A stretch of DNA of 64,000 bases, taken from Mytilus californianus. Lineage: Eukaryota > Mollusca > Bivalvia > Mytilida > Mytilidae. This document shows positions 32,901 through 48,800 of the stretch, piece after piece. The stretch lies in the NCBI RefSeq assembly GCF_021869535.1, contig NW_026262701.1:8137501-8201500 (forward strand), read 5' to 3'. Position 1 is the stretch's first letter; every line of letters begins with the position of its first letter. The position numbers and the translations under genes are program-made. The notes beneath the pieces are model-generated. The model was not told the origin of the DNA and ran no database searches. It saw only the letters and a list, made by a program, of their open reading frames with translations.

Positions 32901-35900
32901 CATCAAATCATACTGTCTACATATATAGTTGAAAGTGACAGTCTTGTTACATCCAGACTCCATGTTTTATCATATCTAAACAAAGATTTGAGCAAAAAGA
33001 AGCATATCTCGATCTCCCAAATCATTTATATGCTTTTTAATATGCAAATGTGGAGAACGACCTAAATTGACAACCTGTTTTTTTAAGCTTGACATTGCTG
33101 AAGACCATTTTATTCACATGTGTTATGCTATTTGAAACTTATATTTCCATTAAAAGTACATTTATAACATGTAAAAGGTTTTTTTATAACTTAACAACTT
33201 CAGAAAATTGTGGTAAGTGAAAAATATTACATTTCATATAAGGCCTCACTTCATTTGAAAACCTCCATTTTTTGGCACAGGCTCATATAAAATTTACTTC
33301 TGGCCATTTTTTATAAGTCTGAAACATGAAGTATGCTATCTGTTTCTTTTAATAGGTGATAACTTATACATAGAGACACTAAAAAGTGTAAGTTTTGGTA
33401 TATTTTGGTTTTTAGAAGCCCAAACTTGGTAGTTGAAATTGTTCTAATTCAACGCCACAATTCAGCACCCAAAGTTCAGATATAAAAATTGCCACATTTT
33501 TTATAATTGGTATCATATGGCTTTGAAACTTTGTAAACTGTTTTATAATACACTAAGCTTAAATCATGCCAAGTTTTATTAGAATTGGTCAAGTTTTAGA
33601 CCCCTAATAGGCCCAAGACCACAATTAATGATCCCGCTTTTCGTTGTCCACGAATATAGTTCCTTTTAATTAGAGTGTATTTTTTCTTAATTTTTTTTCT
33701 TTCCTTTCCTCACTCATTTCTTAGTTTTTTTGGGGTGGAAATAAAAGAAGAGAGGTGAAATAAACTTTTGGATGTAGTATTTTAACTGATTTTGATATGG
33801 AAAGAGTGATTAGGCCAGGTGCAAAAAGGTGATATTTACAGTTTTCGGAACATCTCTTGACTTGTCCATAGGGGTATGGATGTGTATTGGCTAAATTTGT
33901 AAGAGTCATTGGTTCAATCTTTCTGAATTTTGTATATATTTTTGGACTAGTACTATACATTACACACACAAAAGATTTGACAAAAATGCATGGTGCAATT
34001 TTTTTAATGAAACAAAACGTTACAAAGAACTAATAGGGGAATTTAATTGTGGTCTGTGGCCTAAGAGGTGAATTCAGGAAATATTGAATTTGTACTTTGA
34101 CAACTTCCCTGAATGATCTATTGGTATTAATTTGTCAAACTACATGAGAATAAATGATTTCCACTTTTATTTGATAGAAATTTTGTAAAAAAGTGACATT
34201 TCAGCCTACATGCCAAAAATTGAGCTTTTTCAGTTGTTTCAATATTTTTACAAAAGTAGCATGCTTACTTTCTCTCTGACAGATTTTTCTGGTTTTCTAT
34301 TTGTGTTTGTGGTATCTAATGTAGATGTTTAACTCATTTTTGAACACTGAACACAAAAACAAGTAGATAAAATCAGAATAAGAGTGCAAAATGTGCTGCT
34401 TTAATGGTCTTAGTCTAACGGTCAGTATGAAGCAAGTGAAAAATGAGGTTCTATGCACATACAAGTTGAATTCCTTTAAGCAGATTTCACTGAATCTGTA
34501 TCAAAAGCACTTATTTCTGGTTGTTTGACCTTGTCTGTTTCACAGACTACCTTTATTTTCTTTTGTTTGATAGCTAGTGGTTAAAATATTGGCCTTTTGA
34601 GGCTGAAATTTCATGCCGGTTTTAAAAAGTAAAGTAAATAACTTTGCATCAAATCATACTGTCTACATATATAGTTGAAAGTGACAGTCTTGTTACATCC
34701 AGACTCCATGTTTTATCATATCTAAACAAAGATTTGAGCAAAAAGAAGCATATCTCGATCTCCCATATCATTTATATGCTTTTTAATATGCAAATGTGGA
34801 GAACGACCTAAATTGACAACCTGTTTTTTTAAGCTTGACATTGCTGAAGACCATTTTATTCACATGTGTTATGCTATTTGAAACTTATATTTCCATTAAA
34901 AGTACATTTATAACATGTAAAAGGTTTTTTTATAACTTAACAACTTCAGAAAATTGTGGTAAGTGAAAAATATTACATTTCATATAAGGCCTCACTTCAT
35001 TTGAAAACCTCCATTTTTTGGCACAGGCTCATATAAAATTTACTTCTGGCCATTTTTTATAAGTCTGAAACATGAAGTATGCTATCTGTTTCTTTTAATA
35101 GGTGATAACTTATACATAGAGACACTAAAAAGTGTAAGTTTTGGTATATATGGTTTTTAGAAGCCCAAACTTGGTAGTTGAAATTGTTCTAATTCAACGC
35201 CACAATTCAGCACCCAAAGTTCAGATATAAAAATTGCCACATTTTTTATAATTGGTATCATATGGCTTTGAAACTTTGTAAACTGTTTTATAATACACTA
35301 AGCTTAAATCATGCCAAGTTTTATTAGAATTGGTCAAGTTTTAGACCCCTAATAGGCCCAAGACCACAATTAATGATCCCGCTTTTCGTTGTCCACGAAT
35401 ATAGTTCCTTTTAATTAGAGTGTATTTTTTCTTAATTTTTTTTCTTTCCTTTCCTCACTCATTTCTTAGTTTTTTTGGGGTGGAAATAAAAGAAGAGAGG
35501 TGAAATAAACTTTTGGATGTAGTATTTTAACTGATTTTGATATGGAAAGAGTGATTAGGCCAGGTGCAAAAAGGTGATATTTACAGTTTTCGGAACATCT
35601 CTTGACTTGTCCATAGGGGTATGGATGTGTATTGGCTAAATTTGTAAGAGTCATTGGTTCAATCTTTCTGAATTTTGTATATATTTTTGGACTAGTACTA
35701 TACATTACACACACAAAAGATTTGACAAAAATGCATGGTGCAATTTTTTTAATGAAACAAAACGTTACAAAGAACTAATAGGGGAATTTAATTGTGGTCT
35801 GTGGCCTAAGAGGTGAATTCAGGAAATATTGAATTTGTACTTTGACAACTTCCCTGAATGATCTATTGGTATTAATTTGTCAAACTACATGAGAATAAAT

Positions 35901-38900
35901 GATTTCCACTTTTATTTGATAGAAATTTTGTAAAAAAGTGACATTTCAGCCTACATGCCAAAAATTGAGCTTTTTCAGTTGTTTCAATATTTTTACAAAA
36001 GTAGCATGCTTACTTTCTCTCTGACAGATTTTTCTGGTTTTCTATTTGTGTTTGTGGTATCTAATGTAGATGTTTAACTCATTTTTGAACACTGAACACA
36101 AAAAAAAGTAGATAAAATCAGAATAAGAGTGCAAAATGTGCTGCTTTAATGGTCTTAGTCTAACGGTCAGTATGAAGCAAGTGAAAAATGAGGTTCTATG
36201 CACATACAAGTTGAATTCCTTTAAGCAGATTTCACTGAATCTGTATCAAAAGCACTTATTTCTGGTTGTTTGACCTTGTCTGTTTCACAGACTACCTTTA
36301 TTTTCTTTTGTTTGATAGCTAGTGGTTAAAATATTGGCCTTTTGAGGCTGAAATTTCATGCCGGTTTTAAAAAGTAAAGTAAATAACTTTGCATCAAATC
36401 ATACTGTCTACATATATAGTTGAAAGTGACAGTCTTGTTACATCCAGACTCCATGTTTTATCATATCTAAACAAAGATTTGAGCAAAAAGAAGCATATCT
36501 CGATCTCCCATATCATTTATATGCTTTTTAATATGCAAATGTGGAGAACGACCTAAATTGACAACCTGTTTTTTTAAGCTTGACATTGCTGAAGACCATT
36601 TTATTCACATGTGTTATGCTATTTGAAACTTATATTTCCATTAAAAGTACATTTATAACATGTAAAAGGTTTTTTTATAACTTAACAACTTCAGAAAATT
36701 GTGGTAAGTGAAAAATATTACATTTCATATAAGGCCTCACTTCATTTGAAAACCTCCATTTTTTGGCACAGGCTCATATAAAATTTACTTCTGGCCATTT
36801 TTTATAAGTCTGAAACATGAAGTATGCTATCTGTTTCTTTTAATAGGTGATAACTTATACATAGAGACACTAAAAAGTGTAAGTTTTGGTATATTTTGGT
36901 TTTTAGAAGCCCAAACTTGGTAGTTGAAATTGTTCTAATTCAACGCCACAATTCAGCACCCAAAGTTCAGATATAAAAATTGCCACATTTTTTATAATTG
37001 GTATCATATGGCTTTGAAACTTTGTAAACTGTTTTATAATACACTAAGCTTAAACCATGCCAAGTTTTATTAGAATTGGTCAAGTTTTAGACCCCTAATA
37101 GGCCCAAGACCACAATTAATGATCCCGCTTTTCGTTGTCCACGAATATAGTTCCTTTTAATTAGAGTGTATTTTTTCTTAATTTTTTTTCTTTCCTTTCC
37201 TCACTCATTTCTTAGTTTTTTTTGGGGTGGAAATAAAAGAAGAGAGGTGAAATAAACTTTTGGATGTAGTATTTTAACTGATTTTGATATGGAAAGAGTG
37301 ATTAGGCCAGGTGCAAAAAGGTGATATTTACAGTTTTCGGAACATCTCTTGACTTGTCCATAGGGGTATGGATGTGTATTGGCTAAATTTGTAAGAGTCA
37401 TTGGTTCAATCTTTCTGAATTTTGTATATATTTTTGGACTAGTACTATACATTACACACACAAAAGATTTGACAAAAATGCATGGTGCAATTTTTTTAAT
37501 GAAACAAAACGTTACAAAGAACTAATAGGGGAATTTAATTGTGGTCTGTGGCCTAAGAGGTGAATTCAGGAAATATTGAATTTGTACTTTGACAACTTCC
37601 CTGAATGATCTATTGGTATTAATTTGTCAAACTACATGAGAATAAATGATTTCCACTTTTATTTGATAGAAATTTTGTAAAAAAGTGACATTTCAGCCTA
37701 CATGCCAAAAATTGAGCTTTTTCAGTTGTTTCAATATTTTTACAAAAGTAGCATGCTTACTTTCTCTCTGACAGATTTTTCTGGTTTTCTATTTGTGTTT
37801 GTGGTATCTAATGTAGATGTTTAACTCATTTTTGAACACTGAACACAAAAAAAAGTAGATAAAATCAGAATAAGAGTGCAAAATGTGCTGCTTTAATGGT
37901 CTTAGTCTAACGGTCAGTATGAAGCAAGTGAAAAATGAGGTTCTATGCACATACAAGTTGAATTCCTTTAAGCAGATTTCACTGAATCTGTATCAAAAGC
38001 ACTTATTTCTGGTTGTTTGACCTTGTCTGTTTCACAGACTACCTTTATTTTCTTTTGTTTGATAGCTAGTGGTTAAAATATTGGCCTTTTGAGGCTGAAA
38101 TTTCATGCCGGTTTTAAAAAGTAAAGTAAATAACTTTGCATCAAATCATACTGTCTACATATATAGTTGAAAGTGACAGTCTTGTTACATCCAGACTCCA
38201 TGTTTTATCATATCTAAACAAAGATTTGAGCAAAAAGAAGCATATCTCGATCTCCCATATCATTTATATGCTTTTTAATATGCAAATGTGGAGAACGACC
38301 TAAATTGACAACCTGTTTTTTTAAGCTTGACATTGCTGAAGACCATTTTATTCACATGTGTTATGCTATTTGAAACTTATATTTCCATTAAAAGTACATT
38401 TATAACATGTAAAAGGTTTTTTTATAACTTAACAACTTCAGAAAATTGTGGTAAGTGAAAAATATTACATTTCATATAAGGCCTCACTTCATTTGAAAAC
38501 CTCCATTTTTTGGCACAGGCTCATATAAAATTTACTTCTGGCCATTTTTTATAAGTCTGAAACATGAAGTATGCTATCTGTTTCTTTTAATAGGTGATAA
38601 CTTATACATAGAGACACTAAAAAGTGTAAGTTTTGGTATATTTTGGTTTTTAGAAGCCCAAACTTGGTAGTTGAAATTGTTCTAATTCAACGCCACAATT
38701 CAGCACCCAAAGTTCAGATATAAAAATTGCCACATTTTTTATAATTGGTATCATATGGCTTTGAAACTTTGTAAACTGTTTTATAATACACTAAGCTTAA
38801 ACCATGCCAAGTTTTATTAGAATTGGTCAAGTTTTAGACCCCTAATAGGCCCAAGACCACAATTAATGATCCCGCTTTTCGTTGTCCACGAATATAGTTC

Positions 38901-41900
38901 CTTTTAATTAGAGTGTATTTTTTCTTAATTTTTTTTCTTTCCTTTCCTCACTCATTTCTTAGTTTTTTTTGGGGTGGAAATAAAAGAAGAGAGGTGAAAT
39001 AAACTTTTGGATGTAGTATTTTAACTGATTTTGATATGGAAAGAGTGATTAGGCCAGGTGCAAAAAGGTGATATTTACAGTTTTCGGAACATCTCTTGAC
39101 TTGTCCATAGGGGTATGGATGTGTATTGGCTAAATTTGTAAGAGTCATTGGTTCAATCTTTCTGAATTTTGTATATATTTTTGGACTAGTACTATACATT
39201 ACACACACAAAAGATTTGACAAAAATGCATGGTGCAATTTTTTTAATGAAACAAAACGTTACAAAGAACTAATAGGGGAATTTAATTGTGGTCTGTGGCC
39301 TAAGAGGTGAATTCAGGAAATATTGAATTTGTACTTTGACAACTTCCCTGAATGATCTATTGGTATTAATTTGTCAAACTACATGAGAATAAATGATTTC
39401 CACTTTTATTTGATAGAAATTTTGTAAAAAAGTGACATTTCAGCCTACATGCCAAAAATTGAGCTTTTTCAGTTGTTTCAATATTTTTACAAAAGTAGCA
39501 TGCTTACTTTCTCTCTGACAGATTTTTCTGGTTTTCTATTTGTGTTTGTGGTATCTAATGTAGATGTTTAACTCATTTTTGAACACTGAACACAAAAAAA
39601 AGTAGATAAAATCAGAATAAGAGTGCAAAATGTGCTGCTTTAATGGTCTTAGTCTAACGGTCAGTATGAAGCAAGTGAAAAATGAGGTTCTATGCACATA
39701 CAAGTTGAATTCCTTTAAGCAGATTTCACTGAATCTGTATCAAAAGCACTTATTTCTGGTTGTTTGACCTTGTCTGTTTCACAGACTACCTTTATTTTCT
39801 TTTGTTTGATAGCTAGTGGTTAAAATATTGGCCTTTTGAGGCTGAAATTTCATGCCGGTTTTAAAAAGTAAAGTAAATAACTTTGCATCAAATCATACTG
39901 TCTACATATATAGTTGAAAGTGACAGTCTTGTTACATCCAGACTCCATGTTTTATCATATCTAAACAAAGATTTGAGCAAAAAGAAGCATATCTCGATCT
40001 CCCATATCATTTATATGCTTTTTAATATGCAAATGTGGAGAACGACCTAAATTGACAACCTGTTTTTTTAAGCTTGACATTGCTGAAGACCATTTTATTC
40101 ACATGTGTTATGCTATTTGAAACTTATATTTCCATTAAAAGTACATTTATAACATGTAAAAGGTTTTTTTATAACTTAACAACTTCAGAAAATTGTGGTA
40201 AGTGAAAAATATTACATTTCATATAAGGCCTCACTTCATTTGAAAACCTCCATTTTTTGGCACAGGCTCATATAAAATTTACTTCTGGCCATTTTTTATA
40301 AGTCTGAAACATGAAGTATGCTATCTGTTTCTTTTAATAGGTGATAACTTATACATAGAGACACTAAAAAGTGTAAGTTTTGGTATATTTTGGTTTTTAG
40401 AAGCCCAAACTTGGTAGTTGAAATTGTTCTAATTCAACGCCACAATTCAGCACCCAAAGTTCAGATATAAAAATTGCCACATTTTTTATAATTGGTATCA
40501 TATGGCTTTGAAACTTTGTAAACTGTTTTATAATACACTAAGCTTAAATCATGCCAAGTTTTATTAGAATTGGTCAAGTTTTAGACCCCTAATAGGCCCA
40601 AGACCACAATTAATGATCCCGCTTTTCGTTGTCCACGAATATAGTTCCTTTTAATTAGAGTGTATTTTTTCTTAATTTTTTTTCTTTCCTTTCCTCACTC
40701 ATTTCTTAGTTTTTTTGGGGTGGAAATAAAAGAAGAGAGGTGAAATAAACTTTTGGATGTAGTATTTTAACTGATTTTGATATGGAAAGAGTGATTAGGC
40801 CAGGTGCAAAAAGGTGATATTTACAGTTTTCGGAACATCTCTTGACTTGTCCATAGGGGTATGGATGTGTATTGGCTAAATTTGTAAGAGTCATTGGTTC
40901 AATCTTTCTGAATTTTGTATATATTTTTGGACTAGTACTATACATTACACACACAAAAGATTTGACAAAAATGCATGGTGCAATTTTTTTAATGAAACAA
41001 AACGTTACAAAGAACTAATAGGGGAATTTAATTGTGGTCTGTGGCCTAAGAGGTGAATTCAGGAAATATTGAATTTGTACTTTGACAACTTCCCTGAATG
41101 ATCTATTGGTATTAATTTGTCAAACTACATGAGAATAAATGATTTCCACTTTTATTTGATAGAAATTTTGTAAAAAAGTGACATTTCAGCCTACATGCCA
41201 AAAATTGAGCTTTTTCAGTTGTTTCAATATTTTTACAAAAGTAGCATGCTTACTTTCTCTCTGACAGATTTTTCTGGTTTTCTATTTGTGTTTGTGGTAT
41301 CTAATGTAGATGTTTAACTCATTTTTGAACACTGAACACAAAAAAAAGTAGATAAAATCAGAATAAGAGTGCAAAATGTGCTGCTTTAATGGTCTTAGTC
41401 TAACGGTCAGTATGAAGCAAGTGAAAAATGAGGTTCTATGCACATACAAGTTGAATTCCTTTAAGCAGATTTCACTGAATCTGTATCAAAAGCACTTATT
41501 TCTGGTTGTTTGACCTTGTCTGTTTCACAGACTACCTTTATTTTCTTTTGTTTGATAGCTAGTGGTTAAAATATTGGCCTTTTGAGGCTGAAATTTCATG
41601 CCGGTTTTAAAAAGTAAAGTAAATAACTTTGCATCAAATCATACTGTCTACATATATAGTTGAAAGTGACAGTCTTGTTACATCCAGACTCCATGTTTTA
41701 TCATATCTAAACAAAGATTTGAGCAAAAAGAAGCATATCTCGATCTCCCATATCATTTATATGCTTTTTAATATGCAAATGTGGAGAACGACCTAAATTG
41801 ACAACCTGTTTTTTTAAGCTTGACATTGCTGAAGACCATTTTATTCACATGTGTTATGCTATTTGAAACTTATATTTCCATTAAAAGTACATTTATAACA

Positions 41901-44900
41901 TGTAAAAGGTTTTTTTATAACTTAACAACTTCAGAAAATTGTGGTAAGTGAAAAATATTACATTTCATATAAGGCCTCACTTCATTTGAAAACCTCCATT
42001 TTTTGGCACAGGCTCATATAAAATTTACTTCTGGCCATTTTTTATAAGTCTGAAACATGAAGTATGCTATCTGTTTCTTTTAATAGGTGATAACTTATAC
42101 ATAGAGACACTAAAAAGTGTAAGTTTTGGTATATTTTGGTTTTTAGAAGCCCAAACTTGGTAGTTGAAATTGTTCTAATTCAACGCCACAATTCAGCACC
42201 CAAAGTTCAGATATAAAAATTGCCACATTTTTTATAATTGGTATCATATGGCTTTGAAACTTTGTAAACTGTTTTATAATACACTAAGCTTAAACCATGC
42301 CAAGTTTTATTAGAATTGGTCAAGTTTTAGACCCCTAATAGGCCCAAGACCACAATTAATGATCCCGCTTTTCGTTGTCCACGAATATAGTTCCTTTTAA
42401 TTAGAGTGTATTTTTTCTTAATTTTTTTTCTTTCCTTTCCTCACTCATTTCTTAGTTTTTTTGGGGTGGAAATAAAAGAAGAGAGGTGAAATAAACTTTT
42501 GGATGTAGTATTTTAACTGATTTTGATATGGAAAGAGTGATTAGGCCAGGTGCAAAAAGGTGATATTTACAGTTTTCGGAACATCTCTTGACTTGTCCAT
42601 AGGGGTATGGATGTGTATTGGCTAAATTTGTAAGAGTCATTGGTTCAATCTTTCTGAATTTTGTATATATTTTTGGACTAGTACTATACATTACACACAC
42701 AAAAGATTTGACAAAAATGCATGGTGCAATTTTTTTAATGAAACAAAACGTTACAAAGAACTAATAGGGGAATTTAATTGTGGTCTGTGGCCTAAGAGGT
42801 GAATTCAGGAAATATTGAATTTGTACTTTGACAACTTCCCTGAATGATCTATTGGTATTAATTTGTCAAACTACATGAGAATAAATGATTTCCACTTTTA
42901 TTTGATAGAAATTTTGTAAAAAAGTGACATTTCAGCCTACATGCCAAAAATTGAGCTTTTTCAGTTGTTTCAATATTTTTACAAAAGTAGCATGCTTACT
43001 TTCTCTCTGACAGATTTTTCTGGTTTTCTATTTGTGTTTGTGGTATCTAATGTAGATGTTTAACTCATTTTTGAACACTGAACACAAAAAAAAGTAGATA
43101 AAATCAGAATAAGAGTGCAAAATGTGCTGCTTTAATGGTCTTAGTCTAACGGTCAGTATGAAGCAAGTGAAAAATGAGGTTCTATGCACATACAAGTTGA
43201 ATTCCTTTAAGCAGATTTCACTGAATCTGTATCAAAAGCACTTATTTCTGGTTGTTTGACCTTGTCTGTTTCACAGACTACCTTTATTTTCTTTTGTTTG
43301 ATAGCTAGTGGTTAAAATATTGGCCTTTTGAGGCTGAAATTTCATGCCGGTTTTAAAAAGTAAAGTAAATAACTTTGCATCAAATCATACTGTCTACATA
43401 TATAGTTGAAAGTGACAGTCTTGTTACATCCAGACTCCATGTTTTATCATATCTAAACAAAGATTTGAGCAAAAAGAAGCATATCTCGATCTCCCATATC
43501 ATTTATATGCTTTTTAATATGCAAATGTGGAGAACGACCTAAATTGACAACCTGTTTTTTTAAGCTTGACATTGCTGAAGACCATTTTATTCACATGTGT
43601 TATGCTATTTGAAACTTATATTTCCATTAAAAGTACATTTATAACATGTAAAAGGTTTTTTTATAACTTAACAACTTCAGAAAATTGTGGTAAGTGAAAA
43701 ATATTACATTTCATATAAGGCCTCACTTCATTTGAAAACCTCCATTTTTTGGCACAGGCTCATATAAAATTTACTTCTGGCCATTTTTTATAAGTCTGAA
43801 ACATGAAGTATGCTATCTGTTTCTTTTAATAGGTGATAACTTATACATAGAGACACTAAAAAGTGTAAGTTTTGGTATATTTTGGTTTTTAGAAGCCCAA
43901 ACTTGGTAGTTGAAATTGTTCTAATTCAACGCCACAATTCAGCACCCAAAGTTCAGATATAAAAATTGCCACATTTTTTATAATTGGTATCATATGGCTT
44001 TGAAACTTTGTAAACTGTTTTATAATACACTAAGCTTAAATCATGCCAAGTTTTATTAGAATTGGTCAAGTTTTAGACCCCTAATAGGCCCAAGACCACA
44101 ATTAATGATCCCGCTTTTCGTTGTCCACGAATATAGTTCCTTTTAATTAGAGTGTATTTTTTCTTAATTTTTTTTCTTTCCTTTCCTCACTCATTTCTTA
44201 GTTTTTTTGGGGTGGAAATAAAAGAAGAGAGGTGAAATAAACTTTTGGATGTAGTATTTTAACTGATTTTGATATGGAAAGAGTGATTAGGCCAGGTGCA
44301 AAAAGGTGATATTTACAGTTTTCGGAACATCTCTTGACTTGTCCATAGGGGTATGGATGTGTATTGGCTAAATTTGTAAGAGTCATTGGTTCAATCTTTC
44401 TGAATTTTGTATATATTTTTGGACTAGTACTATACATTACACACACAAAAGATTTGACAAAAATGCATGGTGCAATTTTTTTAATGAAACAAAACGTTAC
44501 AAAGAACTAATAGGGGAATTTAATTGTGGTCTGTGGCCTAAGAGGTGAATTCAGGAAATATTGAATTTGTACTTTGACAACTTCCCTGAATGATCTATTG
44601 GTATTAATTTGTCAAACTACATGAGAATAAATGATTTCCACTTTTATTTGATAGAAATTTTGTAAAAAAGTGACATTTCAGCCTACATGCCAAAAATTGA
44701 GCTTTTTCAGTTGTTTCAATATTTTTACAAAAGTAGCATGCTTACTTTCTCTCTGACAGATTTTTCTGGTTTTCTATTTGTGTTTGTGGTATCTAATGTA
44801 GATGTTTAACTCATTTTTGAACACTGAACACAAAAAAAAGTAGATAAAATCAGAATAAGAGTGCAAAATGTGCTGCTTTAATGGTCTTAGTCTAACGGTC

Positions 44901-45831
44901 AGTATGAAGCAAGTGAAAAATGAGGTTCTATGCACATACAAGTTGAATTCCTTTAAGCAGATTTCACTGAATCTGTATCAAAAGCACTTATTTCTGGTTG
45001 TTTGACCTTGTCTGTTTCACAGACTACCTTTATTTTCTTTTGTTTGATAGCTAGTGGTTAAAATATTGGCCTTTTGAGGCTGAAATTTCATGCCGGTTTT
45101 AAAAAGTAAAGTAAATAACTTTGCATCAAATCATACTGTCTACATATATAGTTGAAAGTGACAGTCTTGTTACATCCAGACTCCATGTTTTATCATATCT
45201 AAACAAAGATTTGAGCAAAAAGAAGCATATCTCGATCTCCCATATCATTTATATGCTTTTTAATATGCAAATGTGGAGAACGACCTAAATTGACAACCTG
45301 TTTTTTTAAGCTTGACATTGCTGAAGACCATTTTATTCACATGTGTTATGCTATTTGAAACTTATATTTCCATTAAAAGTACATTTATAACATGTAAAAG
45401 GTTTTTTTATAACTTAACAACTTCAGAAAATTGTGGTAAGTGAAAAATATTACATTTCATATAAGGCCTCACTTCATTTGAAAACCTCCATTTTTTGGCA
45501 CAGGCTCATATAAAATTTACTTCTGGCCATTTTTTATAAGTCTGAAACATGAAGTATGCTATCTGTTTCTTTTAATAGGTGATAACTTATACATAGAGAC
45601 ACTAAAAAGTGTAAGTTTTGGTATATTTTGGTTTTTAGAAGCCCAAACTTGGTAGTTGAAATTGTTCTAATTCAACGCCACAATTCAGCACCCAAAGTTC
45701 AGATATAAAAATTGCCACATTTTTTATAATTGGTATCATATGGCTTTGAAACTTTGTAAACTGTTTTATAATACACTAAGCTTAAATCATGCCAAGTTTT
45801 ATTAGAATTGGTCAAGTTTTAGACCCCTAAT

Positions 45832-48800
45832 AGGCCCAAGACCACAATTAATGATCCCGCTTTTCGTTGTCCACGAATATAGTTCCTTTTAATTAGAGTG
45901 TATTTTTTCTTAATTTTTTTTCTTTCCTTTCCTCACTCATTTCTTAGTTTTTTTGGGGTGGAAATAAAAGAAGAGAGGTGAAATAAACTTTTGGATGTAG
46001 TATTTTAACTGATTTTGATATGGAAAGAGTGATTAGGCCAGGTGCAAAAAGGTGATATTTACAGTTTTCGGAACATCTCTTGACTTGTCCATAGGGGTAT
46101 GGATGTGTATTGGCTAAATTTGTAAGAGTCATTGGTTCAATCTTTCTGAATTTTGTATATATTTTTGGACTAGTACTATACATTACACACACAAAAGATT
46201 TGACAAAAATGCATGGTGCAATTTTTTTAATGAAACAAAACGTTACAAAGAACTAATAGGGGAATTTAATTGTGGTCTGTGGCCTAAGAGGTGAATTCAG
46301 GAAATATTGAATTTGTACTTTGACAACTTCCCTGAATGATCTATTGGTATTAATTTGTCAAACTACATGAGAATAAATGATTTCCACTTTTATTTGATAG
46401 AAATTTTGTAAAAAAGTGACATTTCAGCCTACATGCCAAAAATTGAGCTTTTTCAGTTGTTTCAATATTTTTACAAAAGTAGCATGCTTACTTTCTCTCT
46501 GACAGATTTTTCTGGTTTTCTATTTGTGTTTGTGGTATCTAATGTAGATGTTTAACTCATTTTTGAACACTGAACACAAAAAAAAGTAGATAAAATCAGA
46601 ATAAGAGTGCAAAATGTGCTGCTTTAATGGTCTTAGTCTAACGGTCAGTATGAAGCAAGTGAAAAATGAGGTTCTATGCACATACAAGTTGAATTCCTTT
46701 AAGCAGATTTCACTGAATCTGTATCAAAAGCACTTATTTCTGGTTGTTTGACCTTGTCTGTTTCACAGACTACCTTTATTTTCTTTTGTTTGATAGCTAG
46801 TGGTTAAAATATTGGCCTTTTGAGGCTGAAATTTCATGCCGGTTTTAAAAAGTAAAGTAAATAACTTTGCATCAAATCATACTGTCTACATATATAGTTG
46901 AAAGTGACAGTCTTGTTACATCCAGACTCCATGTTTTATCATATCTAAACAAAGATTTGAGCAAAAAGAAGCCTATCTCGATCTCCCATATCATTTATAT
47001 GCTTTTTAATATGCAAATGTGGAGAACGACCTAAATTGACAACCTGTTTTTTTAAGCTTGACATTGCTGAAGACCATTTTATTCACATGTGTTATGCTAT
47101 TTGAAACTTATATTTCCATTAAAAGTACATTTATAACATGTAAAAGGTTTTTTTATAACTTAACAACTTCAGAAAATTGTGGTAAGTGAAAAATATTACA
47201 TTTCATATAAGGCCTCACTTCATTTGAAAACCTCCATTTTTTGGCACAGGCTCATATAAAATTTACTTCTGGCCATTTTTTATAAGTCTGAAACATGAAG
47301 TATGCTATCTGTTTCTTTTAATAGGTGATAACTTATACATAGAGACACTAAAAAGTGTAAGTTTTGGTATATTTTGGTTTTTAGAAGCCCAAACTTGGTA
47401 GTTGAAATTGTTCTAATTCAACGCCACAATTCAGCACCCAAAGTTCAGATATAAAAATTGCCACATTTTTTATAATTGGTATCATATGGCTTTGAAACTT
47501 TGTAAACTGTTTTATAATACACTAAGCTTAAATCATGCCAAGTTTTATTAGAATTGGTCAAGTTTTAGACCCCTAATAGGCCCAAGACCACAATTAATGA
47601 TCCCGCTTTTCGTTGTCCACGAATATAGTTCCTTTTAATTAGAGTGTATTTTTTCTTAATTTTTTTTCTTTCCTTTCCTCACTCATTTCTTAGTTTTTTT
47701 GGGGTGGAAATAAAAGAAGAGAGGTGAAATAAACTTTTGGATGTAGTATTTTAACTGATTTTGATATGGAAAGAGTGATTAGGCCAGGTGCAAAAAGGTG
47801 ATATTTACAGTTTTCGGAACATCTCTTGACTTGTCCATAGGGGTATGGATGTGTATTGGCTAAATTTGTAAGAGTCATTGGTTCAATCTTTCTGAATTTT
47901 GTATATATTTTTGGACTAGTACTATACATTACACACACAAAAGATTTGACAAAAATGCATGGTGCAATTTTTTTAATGAAACAAAACGTTACAAAGAACT
48001 AATAGGGGAATTTAATTGTGGTCTGTGGCCTAAGAGGTGAATTCAGGAAATATTGAATTTGTACTTTGACAACTTCCCTGAATGATCTATTGGTATTAAT
48101 TTGTCAAACTACATGAGAATAAATGATTTCCACTTTTATTTGATAGAAATTTTGTAAAAAAGTGACATTTCAGCCTACATGCCAAAAATTGAGCTTTTTC
48201 AGTTGTTTCAATATTTTTACAAAAGTAGCATGCTTACTTTCTCTCTGACAGATTTTTCTGGTTTTCTATTTGTGTTTGTGGTATCTAATGTAGATGTTTA
48301 ACTCATTTTTGAACACTGAACACAAAAAAAAGTAGATAAAATCAGAATAAGAGTGCAAAATGTGCTGCTTTAATGGTCTTAGTCTAACGGTCAGTATGAA
48401 GCAAGTGAAAAATGAGGTTCTATGCACATACAAGTTGAATTCCTTTAAGCAGATTTCACTGAATCTGTATCAAAAGCACTTATTTCTGGTTGTTTGACCT
48501 TGTCTGTTTCACAGACTACCTTTATTTTCTTTTGTTTGATAGCTAGTGGTTAAAATATTGGCCTTTTGAGGCTGAAATTTCATGCCGGTTTTAAAAAGTA
48601 AAGTAAATAACTTTGCATCAAATCATACTGTCTACATATATAGTTGAAAGTGACAGTCTTGTTACATCCAGACTCCATGTTTTATCATATCTAAACAAAG
48701 ATTTGAGCAAAAAGAAGCATATCTCGATCTCCCATATCATTTATATGCTTTTTAATATGCAAATGTGGAGAACGACCTAAATTGACAACCTGTTTTTTTA

